Part shown: positions 1 through 7,652 of the stretch, one piece after another
Layout: every line of letters starts with the position of its first letter
Position numbering within the stretch: position 1 is the stretch's first letter
From: Streptomyces sp. NBC_01497
Lineage (GTDB): Bacteria > Actinomycetota > Actinomycetes > Streptomycetales > Streptomycetaceae
Assembly (NCBI RefSeq): GCF_036250695.1
Contig: NZ_CP109427.1
Span: 7,812,001 to 7,876,000, forward strand
Direction of reading: 5' to 3'
DNA: 64,000 nucleotides
The notes under the pieces: generated by a model
Seen by the model: only the letters and a program-made list of their open reading frames with translations
Database searches by the model: none
Told to the model about the DNA's origin: nothing
Position numbers and translations under genes: made by a program

Positions 1-1
1 T

Positions 2-598
2 CCGCAGAACCCGCAACAGCGCATCATCAGCGGCGTGGCCCAGAACATCCGTTCCGGGGCACTTGTCGCGTATCCGACCGACTCCTGCTACGCGTTGGGC
101 TGCGCACTGGGTGATCGTGACGGCATCAACCGTATCCGGTCGATCCGCAATCTCGACGATCGTCACCACTTCACGCTGGTCTGCCAGAATTTCGCGCAGC
201 TGGGTCAGTTCGTGCAGATCGACAACGACGTGTTCCGCGCGATCAAGGCGGCGACACCGGGCAGGTACACCTTCATCCTGCCCGCGACGAAGGAAGTCCC
301 CCGCCAACTGCAGCACCCGAAGAAGAAGACGGTGGGGGTGCGCATCCCCGATCACGTGGTCGCCCAGGCCCTCGTCGCCGAACTCGGCGAACCCCTGCTG
401 TCGAGCACGCTGCTGCTGCCCGACGAGCCCGAACCGATGACGCAAGGGTGGGAGATCAAGGACCGGCTCGACCATGTCGTGGACGTCGTCCTGGACTCGG
501 GTGACTGCGGCACCGAACCGACGACCGTCATCGACTTCTCCGGCGGGGAGATGGAGATCGTCCGCCGGGGCGCCGGCGACACGGCACGCTTCGAGTAG
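2..598 (+). CDS. L-threonylcarbamoyladenylate synthase-family protein (YciO type), 5' end outside window
   Basis: The reading frame is open from base 2, so the gene starts upstream of the window and its N-terminus is missing. The visible protein follows the Sua5/YciO/YrdC fold. It has the YPTDSCYALGC nucleotide/carbonate-site segment, a KKKTVGVRIPDH strand and a C-terminal PTTVIDFS motif. The first residues (PQNPQQRII) match the YciO N-terminus rather than YrdC, so this is the YciO paralogue group. Its role in tRNA t6A modification is less certain than for YrdC/Sua5. The protein is about 200 aa, the usual YciO size, and lacks the extra Sua5 C-terminal domain. Family assignment is firm; biochemical role is inferred. 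Confidence 0.9.
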   Translation, partial: PQNPQQRIISGVAQNIRSGALVAYPTDSCYALGCALGDRDGINRIRSIRNLDDRHHFTLVCQNFAQLGQFVQIDNDVFRAIKAATPGRYTFILPATKEVPRQLQHPKKKTVGVRIPDHVVAQALVAELGEPLLSSTLLLPDEPEPMTQGWEIKDRLDHVVDVVLDSGDCGTEPTTVIDFSGGEMEIVRRGAGDTARFE

Positions 599-683
599 GT
601 CGCTCCCGAGCCGCCGGCCCCGCGCCCACCGCCGCGCACGTGCCGCCAAGGGGCGGCCGGGCCGGTCGGGTTACGGTGTGCGG

Positions 684-1907
684 GTGGAGAAACCGGAGGT
701 GGCCGGGGTTACGGGTGTGGTGGTGCTGCTCGCGGCCGCCCCGGTCGGCAAGGGCCGTCTGATCGATGCGGCGGCGGTGCTGCCCGCGCTCGCGGCCGTC
801 CCGCCGGACGCGTTCACCGGCACGCCCGTGTCGAGCGTGATCGAACTCGCCGATCCGCTCGACCCCCAGACCGTGCTCACCCGTATCCGTGCCGCGGCCG
901 CGTCGCCCGGTCCGCTGTCCGTGTGCGTCGCGGGCCAGCTCCACGTGGACCGGCGGCAACGGCTGCTGCACGTGGCGCTCGCCCGGACGAGCGTGAACAC
1001 GCTGCGCTACACGGCCCTTCCGTGGCACTGGCTCGCGGCCGAACTGGGGCGCCGCGCTCCCGGTACGACGACGGTACTGGTCGATCTGGTGGCCGACGCC
1101 GAGGCCTGGCGGGAGGCGAGCGACCCCCAGCGGCTGCTCCTCGGGGCCGGGGTGCGGTTGTACGGACGCGTCGCCGCGCACCCGGCACGCGGACCGCTCG
1201 CGGTTCCGGCCTACCTGGGGGCGTGCGCCGGCCTGTGGCGCAGTGGCGCCCGCCCGGGGCCGGTCCGACTCCACGAGCACGCTGCCGTCCGGGCGGCCCA
1301 GGACGGCCACGAGGACGCGGTGTTCCTGGCGTTCGAGCCGGTGCCGGGAGGCGGGGCACCGTCGCCCGACAGCCGGCCCCCGCGCCGGCCATCGACGCCC
1401 TCCGGCCCTGCCGGCCCCGTTCCTGCCGGCCCTGCCGTGTCCGTCCCGGCCGCCTCTGACGCCTCCTCCGTCGAGGCGGCGGATCCGCACCCCGCGATCC
1501 TGGCGGCCGCGCGGGCCGGGCGCCACGGTGAGGCGGCGGCGATGGCGGCCGCGTGGGAGAGCGAGGCCCTGCGCGCGCACGGGCCGCGTTCCCTGCAGGC
1601 GGTCCACTGGCTCGAGGTACGGGCCGACCTGGCACGCCTCGCGGAAGACCCGGCCCGTTCCTGCCAGTTGTGGACGACCGCCGCCCAGACGCGTCTCGCT
1701 CTCGGACAGGGTTCCGACGCTCCCGATCTCCAGGGCGCGGTCGACCGCGCGCACCATCAGTGGCAGCGCCTGACCGATCCCGAGCAGGCCCGTACCCTCG
1801 GCCGGTCCCTGCTCACGGTACGGTCCAGGGTCCCCGGGCGGGACGGCGCCGCGCTCGGCGCGCTGGAGCAGGCGCTGGCGGTCGAGGCCCCGCACCCCGC
1901 GACGTAG
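684..1907 (+). CDS. Hypothetical protein with helical C-terminal region
   Basis: About 407 aa, not recognised as a named family. The open frame extends far upstream, but codon quality and the preceding YciO gene argue for a GTG start at 684 (or 678); no good ribosome binding site is visible. The N-terminal ~220 residues look like an alpha/beta domain with alternating hydrophobic strands (VTGVVVLLAAAP, TTTVLVDLVAD). Its order recalls the caspase-like folds of Streptomyces effector proteins, but no His-Gly or catalytic Cys motif is present, so that resemblance is only a guess. A Pro/Ala-rich linker follows. The last ~130 residues are Ala-rich helices of TPR-like character. It lies 85 bp after the YciO gene and could share its transcript. 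Confidence 0.6.
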   Translation: MEKPEVAGVTGVVVLLAAAPVGKGRLIDAAAVLPALAAVPPDAFTGTPVSSVIELADPLDPQTVLTRIRAAAASPGPLSVCVAGQLHVDRRQRLLHVALARTSVNTLRYTALPWHWLAAELGRRAPGTTTVLVDLVADAEAWREASDPQRLLLGAGVRLYGRVAAHPARGPLAVPAYLGACAGLWRSGARPGPVRLHEHAAVRAAQDGHEDAVFLAFEPVPGGGAPSPDSRPPRRPSTPSGPAGPVPAGPAVSVPAASDASSVEAADPHPAILAAARAGRHGEAAAMAAAWESEALRAHGPRSLQAVHWLEVRADLARLAEDPARSCQLWTTAAQTRLALGQGSDAPDLQGAVDRAHHQWQRLTDPEQARTLGRSLLTVRSRVPGRDGAALGALEQALAVEAPHPAT

Positions 1908-1973
1908 CCGAACGGCGCGGAGGAAGGGCCGATTTGGTCGGAGGGGGAGCGGTGAACCGCCCCACCCGGTGTG

Positions 1974-2462
1974 TCACAGCGGGCCGCCCTCCCCGGCCCC
2001 CGGGCCGTCGTCGGCTGCCGCGCGGGGCGCCGTGCCGGTGAGCGCGGTGGTGTCGGTGCAGCGGACCTCGTAGCGGCGCTCGGAGAACTTCCAGCCGTCC
2101 GGGGTGCGTCGGTAGTGGTCGTGGTATATGGCGTGGTTCTGGTGCGTACGGCCGTCGCGCAGGCGCCCGAACTCCGAGACGTACGCGCGGCCTTCCGCGC
2201 CGTCCCTGTCCCCGTCCAGCCGGATCGTGCCCGGGTGAGTGTGCTGCACGAAGAAGTCCCAGAGTCCCTGCAGGCGTTCGACCCCGGCGCGGATCTCTCC
2301 CCGGCCGACGAGGTCGACACCGATGCCGGGGATCCGCCACCTGCCGTCCTCGGTGAACAGCGCCGCGAAGCGGTCGTAGTCACCCATCGTGCCCGCGTCC
2401 GTGAACTCGCCGCGCAGCGACTCGATCTCGAAGCGGTCGGCGATGACGCGCATGTCGTTCAT
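1974..2462 (-). CDS. SnoaL-like / NTF2-family protein
   Basis: 162 aa with the single-domain NTF2/SnoaL alpha+beta cone fold. The sequence shows the FEIESLRGEFTDAGTMGDYD helix, an LFTEDGRWRIPG strand and the C-terminal WKFSERRYEVRCTD strand typical of the polyketide-cyclase-like hydratase/isomerase superfamily. The ATG at 2462 is chosen because GGGAGG lies just upstream on the minus strand. The open frame continues upstream, but with poor codon use. The gene is divergent from an ECF41 sigma factor. Families next to ECF41 factors are commonly COE proteins (carboxymuconolactone decarboxylase, oxidoreductase, epimerase) or SnoaL-like proteins, so it may belong to the same regulon. Substrate unknown. 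Confidence 0.8.
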   Translation of the reverse strand: MNDMRVIADRFEIESLRGEFTDAGTMGDYDRFAALFTEDGRWRIPGIGVDLVGRGEIRAGVERLQGLWDFFVQHTHPGTIRLDGDRDGAEGRAYVSEFGRLRDGRTHQNHAIYHDHYRRTPDGWKFSERRYEVRCTDTTALTGTAPRAAADDGPGAGEGGPL

Positions 2463-2811
2463 GGTTTCCTCCCTTGTCCGATTCGCCGGCATCGCACGGC
2501 AGCGCGCGGCCGGGGAATCCCCGTGAGTACGATCGGCCCGATCGGCGCAGGGACGCCCCCCATCACGCCGGACCGTCGCGGGCGGGTGCCCGCCGACCGG
2601 CCCTCGGCCGGGCGGCCCTGGACAGGCCGGCCGGCCGAACGGCACGCTCGTCGAGAACACCCGCGCCGAAGGGCCCTGGGGGTCGTCGGTGTTCGTCTCA
2701 GCGATACGACGACGCAGATCCTGAAAGTGTGAGTGACGTACGGCCTCACGCATCGGTGCGCTGTTTCGTCGAAGGAGTGAGGCAACCGCGATCGAGGGGG
2801 ACGACGACACG
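2463..2811. promoter_or_regulatory. Divergent intergenic region, SnoaL-like gene / ECF41 sigma gene
   Basis: 349 bp with no credible gene. It must hold the promoters for both divergent genes. I looked for the ECF41-type promoter (a TGTCACA-like -35 with a CGTC -10) and found only partial matches around 2722-2740 and 2765-2772, so no promoter is called. The GC-rich central part contains short GGCCGG repeats. Confidence 0.4.
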
Positions 2812-3759
2812 ATGAGTACTCAGGCAGAACCGGCGGACGCCCGGCCCGATCCGGGCCTGAACGCGGTCATGGACGAGCGGCGCAGGCTCGTCCATCTCGC
2901 CTACCGGCTCCTCGGCTCCCTCTCCGACGCCGAGGACGTCGTCCAGGAGACCTACGCCCGCTGGTACGCCATGTCCCCGCGGCAGCGGACGGACATCGTG
3001 TCGCCCGGCGGCTGGCTGACGACCGTCGCCAGTCGCATCTGTCTCGACCTGCTCGGTTCGGCCCGGGCCCGGCGGGAGAGGTACGTCGGCGCGTGGGTCC
3101 CGGAGCCGCTGCCCGGCCGCGGGGAGTGGATCAGCGGCTGGTCGGGCGGCGATCCCGCGGATCCGGCCGACAGGGTCACCCTCGACGAGTCGATCGGCAT
3201 GGCCTTCCTCGTCGTGCTCGAATCGATGACCCCGGCGCAGCGGGTGGCGTTCATCCTCCACGACGTCTTCCGTTACCCCTTCGCCGACGTCGCCGGGATC
3301 GTCGGCCGTACGCCTGCGGCATGCCGTCAACTGGCCACGTCGGCCCGGCGGCGCCTGCAGGCGTCGCGGGGTGCGCAGACGTCCGCGATCCGGCGTTCGG
3401 CCCTCGTCAGGGACTTCAAGGCGGCGTGGGAGACCAGGGATCTCGACGCGCTCATCGGGCTCCTGGATCCCGGCGCCACGGCGACCGGCGACGGAGGCGG
3501 CATCGTCAGCGCGTCGCTCCACCCGATCGAGGGCGGCGAACAGGTGGCGCGCTACGTCGTCGACATCGCGGGCCGGGCACCCGACGCGACGGTCCTGGAG
3601 CGTCTGGTCAACGCCCAGCCGGGACTGCTGATCCGGCAGGACGGTGTCGCGGTGGCGGTGCTGGCGTTCGATGTCGCGGGCGACCGGATCACCCGCGTCT
3701 GGGCCGTGCGGAACCCGGAGAAGCTGCGCGCCTGGACGGCGGACCCCGAACCGCGCTGA
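2812..3759 (+). CDS. ECF41-family RNA polymerase sigma factor with SnoaL-like C-terminal domain
   Basis: 315 aa, longer than a simple ECF factor. Residues ~18-85 are sigma region 2 (LVHLAYRLLGSLSDAEDVVQE) and ~125-180 are region 4 (LDESIGMAFLVVLESMTPAQRVAFILHD). Residues ~195-310 form an NTF2/SnoaL-like extension. Three ECF41 signature segments are visible: YVGAWVPEPLP in the linker, DGGG at the start of the extension and NPEKL near the C-terminus. In this family the extension replaces an anti-sigma factor and tunes activity, so no anti-sigma gene is expected and none is found. The ATG at 2812 follows a purine-rich stretch (gaggggg). The divergent SnoaL-like gene is a plausible target. Confidence 0.93.
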   Translation: MSTQAEPADARPDPGLNAVMDERRRLVHLAYRLLGSLSDAEDVVQETYARWYAMSPRQRTDIVSPGGWLTTVASRICLDLLGSARARRERYVGAWVPEPLPGRGEWISGWSGGDPADPADRVTLDESIGMAFLVVLESMTPAQRVAFILHDVFRYPFADVAGIVGRTPAACRQLATSARRRLQASRGAQTSAIRRSALVRDFKAAWETRDLDALIGLLDPGATATGDGGGIVSASLHPIEGGEQVARYVVDIAGRAPDATVLERLVNAQPGLLIRQDGVAVAVLAFDVAGDRITRVWAVRNPEKLRAWTADPEPR

Positions 3760-4145
3760 GCCCGCGACGGCCTGTACGCGGGGACCGGTGCGGGCTCGGC
3801 CGGCAGAGTCGGCCGGGGCGCCCACCGGTTGCGGTCGCGCGCGGGGTCCGCCGCACCGGTTGCTGCGGCGTGCCCTCTTCCTCACGGGGTCCGGCTCTGT
3901 CACGGGGTCCGGCTGGACGGTTCCTGTTCGTCCTGGGGACCCCGCTGGGCGGACGGCCGTGAGGACGTCGGCGGGCGAAGTACGGCCGCCGTGCGTCGGG
4001 GCTCACCCGGACGCGGCCGGCCCGGCGGGCGCGCGGTCACTGCCCTCCGCGTCCGGGGCGGTCGGTGGGGAACGAGAGCGGGTCGCCCGGCCCGGTCATC
4101 CGGACGGAACGCCTCAGGGTTCGCCCACGCCGCGGGGGCGTGGCC
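3760..4145. other. Intergenic region between convergent sigma-factor and Rrf2 genes
   Basis: 386 bp without a supported gene. It contains two direct copies of a 15-bp sequence beginning tcacggggtc (3882-3896 and 3900-3914, 18-bp period) and the first copy of the duplication described at 4111-4175. The very high GC gives several spurious frames. No strong hairpin terminator was seen. Confidence 0.5.
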
Positions 4146-4175
4146 TCAGGGGTTGGCCCACGCCGCGGGGGCGTC
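4111..4175. repeat. ~33-bp imperfect tandem duplication across the 3' end of the Rrf2 gene
   Basis: Two adjacent copies (4111-4142 and 4143-4175) both run from gcctcaggg to a 19-bp identical core, at 4123-4141 and 4156-4174. They differ by one inserted base and one substitution. The second copy encodes the last residues and stop codon of the Rrf2 protein (APAAWANP, stop). The first copy is outside the gene, so the duplication leaves the protein intact. Confidence 0.8.
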
Positions 4176-4604
4176 GGTCAGGGCCAGCACGTCGGCCGGG
4201 AGCCGGCCAGAAACGACGTCGTGAAGCGTGACGCCGTCGAGGATCTGGCGGACGCCGGCCCGCAGGGCGATCCACAGGGGCAGCAGCGAGTCGGCCGCTC
4301 CCGTGTACGACAGGTCGGGAGGCCGGACGCCCTGCACGGAGACGAGTGGCCCGTCCACCATGCGGATGACGTCCGCGATGCTGATCGTGTCCGGGGCGGC
4401 GGCCAGGCGGTAGCCCCCGTTCGCCCCGCGCTGGCTCAGCACGAGGCCGCCCCTGCGCATGTCGTTCAGGATGGCTTCGAGGAACTTGTGCGGGATCTGC
4501 TGGGCGTCCGCGATGGTCTCCGCCTTCAGCGAATCGCCGTCGGGGGCGGCCGCGAGCTGGAGGGCGGCCCGCACCGCGTAGTCCGCCTTGGCCGAGATCC
4601 GCAT
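4146..4604 (-). CDS. Rrf2-family transcriptional regulator (no cysteines)
   Basis: 152 aa. The N-terminal winged helix-turn-helix (MRISAKADYAVRAALQLA, then ETIADAQQIPHKFLEAILNDMRRGGLV and RGANGGYRLA) is the classic Rrf2 signature. The protein contains no cysteine at all, so it cannot bind an iron-sulfur cluster as IscR, NsrR or RirA do; it is closer in type to CymR-like regulators. It is divergent from a DszC-like flavin monooxygenase/acyl-CoA dehydrogenase across 147 bp that contain an excellent inverted repeat (4709-4740). A second, weaker inverted repeat (CCGTAC at 4617-4622, GTACGG at 4637-4642) lies right in front of its own start. A role in sulfur or thiol metabolism is inferred from context only. 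Confidence 0.9.
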   Translation of the reverse strand: MRISAKADYAVRAALQLAAAPDGDSLKAETIADAQQIPHKFLEAILNDMRRGGLVLSQRGANGGYRLAAAPDTISIADVIRMVDGPLVSVQGVRPPDLSYTGAADSLLPLWIALRAGVRQILDGVTLHDVVSGRLPADVLALTDAPAAWANP

Positions 4605-4708
4605 GACGCCATTATTCCGTACATGGGCCCCGGTACGTACGGCGCGGCCCTTCGACGGGTGTCTGATGGGCGGACAGGCCTTGCACGGTACGGTATCCGT
4701 GGCGCATA

Positions 4709-4740
4709 TTCCCTACTATTCAGATAGGAATAGTGGGGAA
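4709..4740. promoter_or_regulatory. Inverted repeat, candidate Rrf2 operator
   Basis: Two 13-bp arms, ttccctactattc (4709-4721) and gaatagtggggaa (4728-4740), match at 12 of 13 positions across a 6-bp spacer. The element is AT-rich inside very GC-rich DNA. It sits 12 bp upstream of the GTG start of the acyl-CoA dehydrogenase gene and about 105 bp from the divergent Rrf2 start, a position suited to repressing the monooxygenase. Binding by the neighbouring Rrf2 protein is inferred. Confidence 0.7.
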
Positions 4741-4751
4741 GTGGTGGGACG

Positions 4752-6014
4752 GTGAGCAGCGCGATCGAGCGGCGCCCCGGGGACACGGCGGAGAGTGGCG
4801 AGACCATGGGCGGCGCCGACGACTTCTGGCTGCGCGTCGGCCGTGAGCTGGCGGACGACCTCGCTGTCGACGCCGTGGAGAGGGACCGCGCGGGCAAGCC
4901 CCCGTACGACGAGATGGTGCGCGTCCGCGAATCGGGTCTCCTGGCAGCGCTGGCGCCCCCGGACGCCCGGGGCTTCGGGATGGGTTGGCGGACGGCCTGC
5001 GCCGTCGTACGTCGCATCGCCGCCGCGGACGGGTCGATGGGCGAACTCCTGGGCCGTCACTACGTGCTCTCGTGGAGCGCCCGTTTCTTCGCGGGCCCGG
5101 AGCGCGCGGCCGAGTGGGAGGCCGACGCACGCAAGGAGCAGTGGCTGTGGGCGGGTGACACCGGAACGACGCGCCCGCATGCCTTCGCCCGGGACACCGG
5201 CACCGGACCCTCCCTCATACGGGCCGCCCGCCGGGGCGGCGGCGGCGTCCTGCGGGGCAGCCGCACCGTGGCCTCGGCGGTGACCCTGGCCGACCGGCTC
5301 GTCCTCAACGCCACCGCGGACGACACGGGCGAACCGCTCGTCGTGTGCGTGGCACCCGGGGACGCGGGCATCCTGCGCGAGGCGGCGCACGACCGGCTCG
5401 GCCAGCGCCTCACCGACGCGGGAACCGTCCACTTCGACGAGGTCGCGACGGACGCGGAGGCCGTACTCGGCCCGTTCTGGACCGACGAGGACGTGGCGCC
5501 GCCGTTCACGATGCTCGCCTCCGCGGCCCTGCGGCTCATGCTGACGCACGTGGCGCTCGGCATCGCCGAGGGGGCGTTGGCGGAGGCAGGGGACCTGAGC
5601 CGCGCGGAGGCACGCCGCCTGCGGGCCGTCGAGGATCCCGGCGGTCCGCTCGCCGCGACGGACGGGGACGTACTGCTCGCCTTCGGCTCGCTCGCGCTCG
5701 ACCTGCACAGCGCCTCGGCCGTCGTGGACCGGGCCACCACCGCGCTTGCCGATTCCCTCCGTGAGGGGCGAAAGCTCGACGAGGAACGCCGTACGGGCAC
5801 CGCCGTCCTCGTGGCGGCGGCGGAAGCCGTCACGGTCCCGGCGGCTCTGCGCACCGGCGAAGGGGTCCTGGGGCTGGGGGAGGCGGAAGGACTCGACCGG
5901 TTCTGGCGGGACCTGCGGACCCTGGTGGGACGCGTCCCCGCCGGTCACGCTCTCCGCGTCCTGGGGGAGTACTACCTGAGCGGAGACCTCGGCCCGGCGA
6001 CGGCCGGCGGCTGA
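4752..6014 (+). CDS. Acyl-CoA dehydrogenase-family protein (DszC/SfnB-like flavin monooxygenase type)
   Basis: 420 aa with the three-part acyl-CoA dehydrogenase fold: N-terminal helices (residues ~20-130), a central beta domain (~130-235, including WLWAGDTGTTR) and a C-terminal four-helix bundle (~240-410). The overall pattern resembles the DszC / SfnB / SfnC group, flavin-dependent monooxygenases that act on sulfur compounds, more than true fatty-acid beta-oxidation enzymes; the catalytic Glu of classical dehydrogenases is not evident. The start is GTG 4752, 12 bp after a strong inverted repeat with a short ggaagtggtggg binding region. Control by the divergent Rrf2 protein is likely. Substrate unknown. 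Confidence 0.8.
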   Translation: MSSAIERRPGDTAESGETMGGADDFWLRVGRELADDLAVDAVERDRAGKPPYDEMVRVRESGLLAALAPPDARGFGMGWRTACAVVRRIAAADGSMGELLGRHYVLSWSARFFAGPERAAEWEADARKEQWLWAGDTGTTRPHAFARDTGTGPSLIRAARRGGGGVLRGSRTVASAVTLADRLVLNATADDTGEPLVVCVAPGDAGILREAAHDRLGQRLTDAGTVHFDEVATDAEAVLGPFWTDEDVAPPFTMLASAALRLMLTHVALGIAEGALAEAGDLSRAEARRLRAVEDPGGPLAATDGDVLLAFGSLALDLHSASAVVDRATTALADSLREGRKLDEERRTGTAVLVAAAEAVTVPAALRTGEGVLGLGEAEGLDRFWRDLRTLVGRVPAGHALRVLGEYYLSGDLGPATAGG

Positions 6015-6134
6015 GAGGCGGATCCGTCCGCCACCCGGGCGCCGGCCGGCGGCAGGGCGCGGCCCGTCCGGGAGGCCGGCGGGCCGGGGTTCGCGCCCGT
6101 GCACGCCCGCGACCCGGCCCGGGGCCGGGGAGCC

Positions 6135-6461
6135 TCACTCGACCCCGAGGTCGGTGTCGGGCCGGCATCCGCTGCAGGCCTCCGCTCCCTGAGCCAGGGC
6201 TTCGAGCGCCTCGCGGCGTGTGCAGGCGCCTCCGGTGTCGTGGCGGGAGATGAAGAAACAGCCCGAGGCGTGCAGACGTACGGGCTTCCCGTCCTCGTGG
6301 TGGAGCCACCAGGGGCGCTCGGCCGCCCGCGTGGCGCGCAGGTGTGCGCCGCGCCTGCCTTCGTCACGGAGCGTCTCCTGCTGGATCCATCCGTCGACGC
6401 GCGCGAGTTCGTTGAGCAGGTAGCGGCGCAGGAACCGCAGGAGTTCCAGCCGCGACGGCAT
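6135..6461 (-). CDS. DUF6233 family protein
   Basis: 108 aa. It matches the Streptomyces-specific DUF6233 pattern: an N-terminal amphipathic helix (LLRFLRRYLLNELARVDGWI), a central WWLHHEDGKPVRLHASGC segment and the ending ALAQGAEACSGCRPDTDLG with paired cysteines. The Cys near residue 68, Cys 80 and the CSGC pair could bind a metal. Function is unknown; such proteins are numerous and variable in Streptomyces. The ATG at 6461 is 17 bp downstream of the stop of a small upstream frame (6479-6745), suggesting a two-gene unit. Confidence 0.8.
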   Translation of the reverse strand: MPSRLELLRFLRRYLLNELARVDGWIQQETLRDEGRRGAHLRATRAAERPWWLHHEDGKPVRLHASGCFFISRHDTGGACTRREALEALAQGAEACSGCRPDTDLGVE

Positions 6462-6478
6462 CGCCGGTTCGGACCCGC

Positions 6479-6745
6479 TCACGGGCACGGACCGGCAAGG
6501 GGGCGGCCCGGCCGGCGGGCCCGCGGGGCGTGGCGCACCGTACTCGCACGGACCGGTTCCCGGCGGGGAGAACCGGCGAGAGACGGCCGGGACGGGGATG
6601 CGAGGCGTGTGCCGTCCCCCGGGCGGGCCGCCGTGAGCGCCGAGGGCGCGACGAACACCCGCCTGTACGACGGCGCGTGCGACACGCCGCCGCGCGACAG
6701 CTCGTCGCGGCGTCCGAGCAGGTTTGCGGGGAAGTCGTCGGCCAT
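6479..6745 (-). CDS. Small hypothetical protein, possibly leaderless
   Basis: 88 aa, beginning MADDFPANLLGRRDELSRGG. The first ~45 codons have the strong G/C third-position bias of real Streptomyces genes; the second half is Arg/Pro-rich and less convincing. On the minus strand, the hexamer TATCAT (plus-strand 6752-6757) lies only 6 nt before the ATG, in an AT-rich stretch, which would suit a leaderless transcript. It ends 17 bp before the DUF6233 gene. No family recognised. It may be a real small gene, a decayed one or the promoter-proximal part of a longer leader. Confidence 0.4.
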   Translation of the reverse strand: MADDFPANLLGRRDELSRGGVSHAPSYRRVFVAPSALTAARPGDGTRLASPSRPSLAGSPRREPVRASTVRHAPRARRPGRPLAGPCP

Positions 6746-6785
6746 AGGCGAATGATACGTGTGTTCGATTTATGAGAGCCACCGG

Positions 6786-6851
6786 CCGCCGGCCCCCGGC
6801 ACCTCCGCCGGCCCCCGGCACCTCCGCCGGCCCCCGGCACCTCCGCCGGCC
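6786..6851. repeat. 19-bp tandem repeat, about 3.4 copies
   Basis: Identical 19-bp units (ccgccggcccccggcacct) occupy 6786-6804, 6805-6823 and 6824-6842, with a partial fourth copy to 6851. The array lies between the small hypothetical gene and the stop of pspAB, outside genes. Each unit contains a self-complementary ccgg core. There are no spacers between units. Confidence 0.9.
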
Positions 6852-6889
6852 GTGGTCGCCCCGCTGCCGAGGTCGGCGCCGCGCCGGGC

Positions 6890-7474
6890 TCACAGACCCG
6901 GCGCGCCCCAGACCGGGAACCAGCGCGCGAGATCCGGCTCGATCCGGAGGTCGTCCCCGAGGATCGCCCTGACCTGGAGTTCCCGCTGGTTGTCCCGCTT
7001 GCCCGGAGCGCCGGGCAGGGGTGCGAACGGGTAGAAGCTGCCGCGCTTGTAGAGATAGACGAGCGCGAGGGGCCGGTCCTCGGTGTCCCGGAAACCGAGC
7101 AGCGAGCAGAGCAGATGAGGGCCGAACCCGCCGTCCTGCAGGAGGGTGTTGACAGCGTGCAGGTCGTTGACCAGGGCCGCCGTGTCGTCGGGCGGCTGCC
7201 GTGCGAGCAGCCAGGTGTAGCCGAACGAGTCCTCGGTGAACTCCACCGGGACGCTGCCAGGACCCGCGTCGGTGTCCAGCAGTTCCTGGACGTCCTGCCT
7301 GATCCGGGCGAAGCCACCGCCCTCGACCCCCGCGAAGCAGACCGAACCGAGACCGGTGGGCGTGTAGCCGGCGCCGGCCCGGAGGGTCAGCGAGGCGGAG
7401 GGGACGGCGAAGAGCTGATCGAGATCCGGGCGGACCGGCTTGCTCCGGCCGAGGATGCTGTCGAGGAGGCCCAC
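6890..7474 (-). CDS. pspAB: PspA-associated protein PspAB
   Basis: 194 aa beginning MGLLDSILGRSKPVRPDLDQLFAVPSA, the conserved start of the actinobacterial PspAB family. The middle carries GSVCFAGVEGGGFARI and SFGYTWLLAR, and the end RWFPVWG. No membrane segment or catalytic motif is visible. It is encoded 178 bp downstream of htpX on the same strand, the usual actinobacterial pairing, which links it to envelope-stress handling with PspA. Exact function is not established. Identification rests on the protein's conserved start and on the HtpX neighbour. Confidence 0.85.
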   Translation of the reverse strand: MGLLDSILGRSKPVRPDLDQLFAVPSASLTLRAGAGYTPTGLGSVCFAGVEGGGFARIRQDVQELLDTDAGPGSVPVEFTEDSFGYTWLLARQPPDDTAALVNDLHAVNTLLQDGGFGPHLLCSLLGFRDTEDRPLALVYLYKRGSFYPFAPLPGAPGKRDNQRELQVRAILGDDLRIEPDLARWFPVWGAPGL

Positions 7475-7652
7475 CGGGCCACCTCCTCCCTGCGAGAGGC
7501 GGGCGGAACGCGTGGGACGGCGCGGCGGCCAGGACGGGGGTCCCCGGGCGAACGCGCCACGGTACGGCTCGCGCCGCCCGGGGCAGGGCCGCAGGTCCCC
7601 GGGCCCCGGACCGGGACCTGAGCCGGGACCCGGGGCGGGCGGCCGTCCGCGC

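Noticed and set aside
2463..2811. ECF41-type promoter for the divergent genes
   Set aside because: Only partial matches to the TGTCACA/CGTC consensus with wrong spacing.
6754..6769. LexA (SOS) box-like sequence before the small hypothetical gene
   Set aside because: One half fits tcgaac, but the other half deviates at three of six positions from the Streptomyces consensus.
6786..6851. Short repeats resembling a CRISPR array
   Set aside because: Units are directly adjacent with no spacers, and no cas genes are present.
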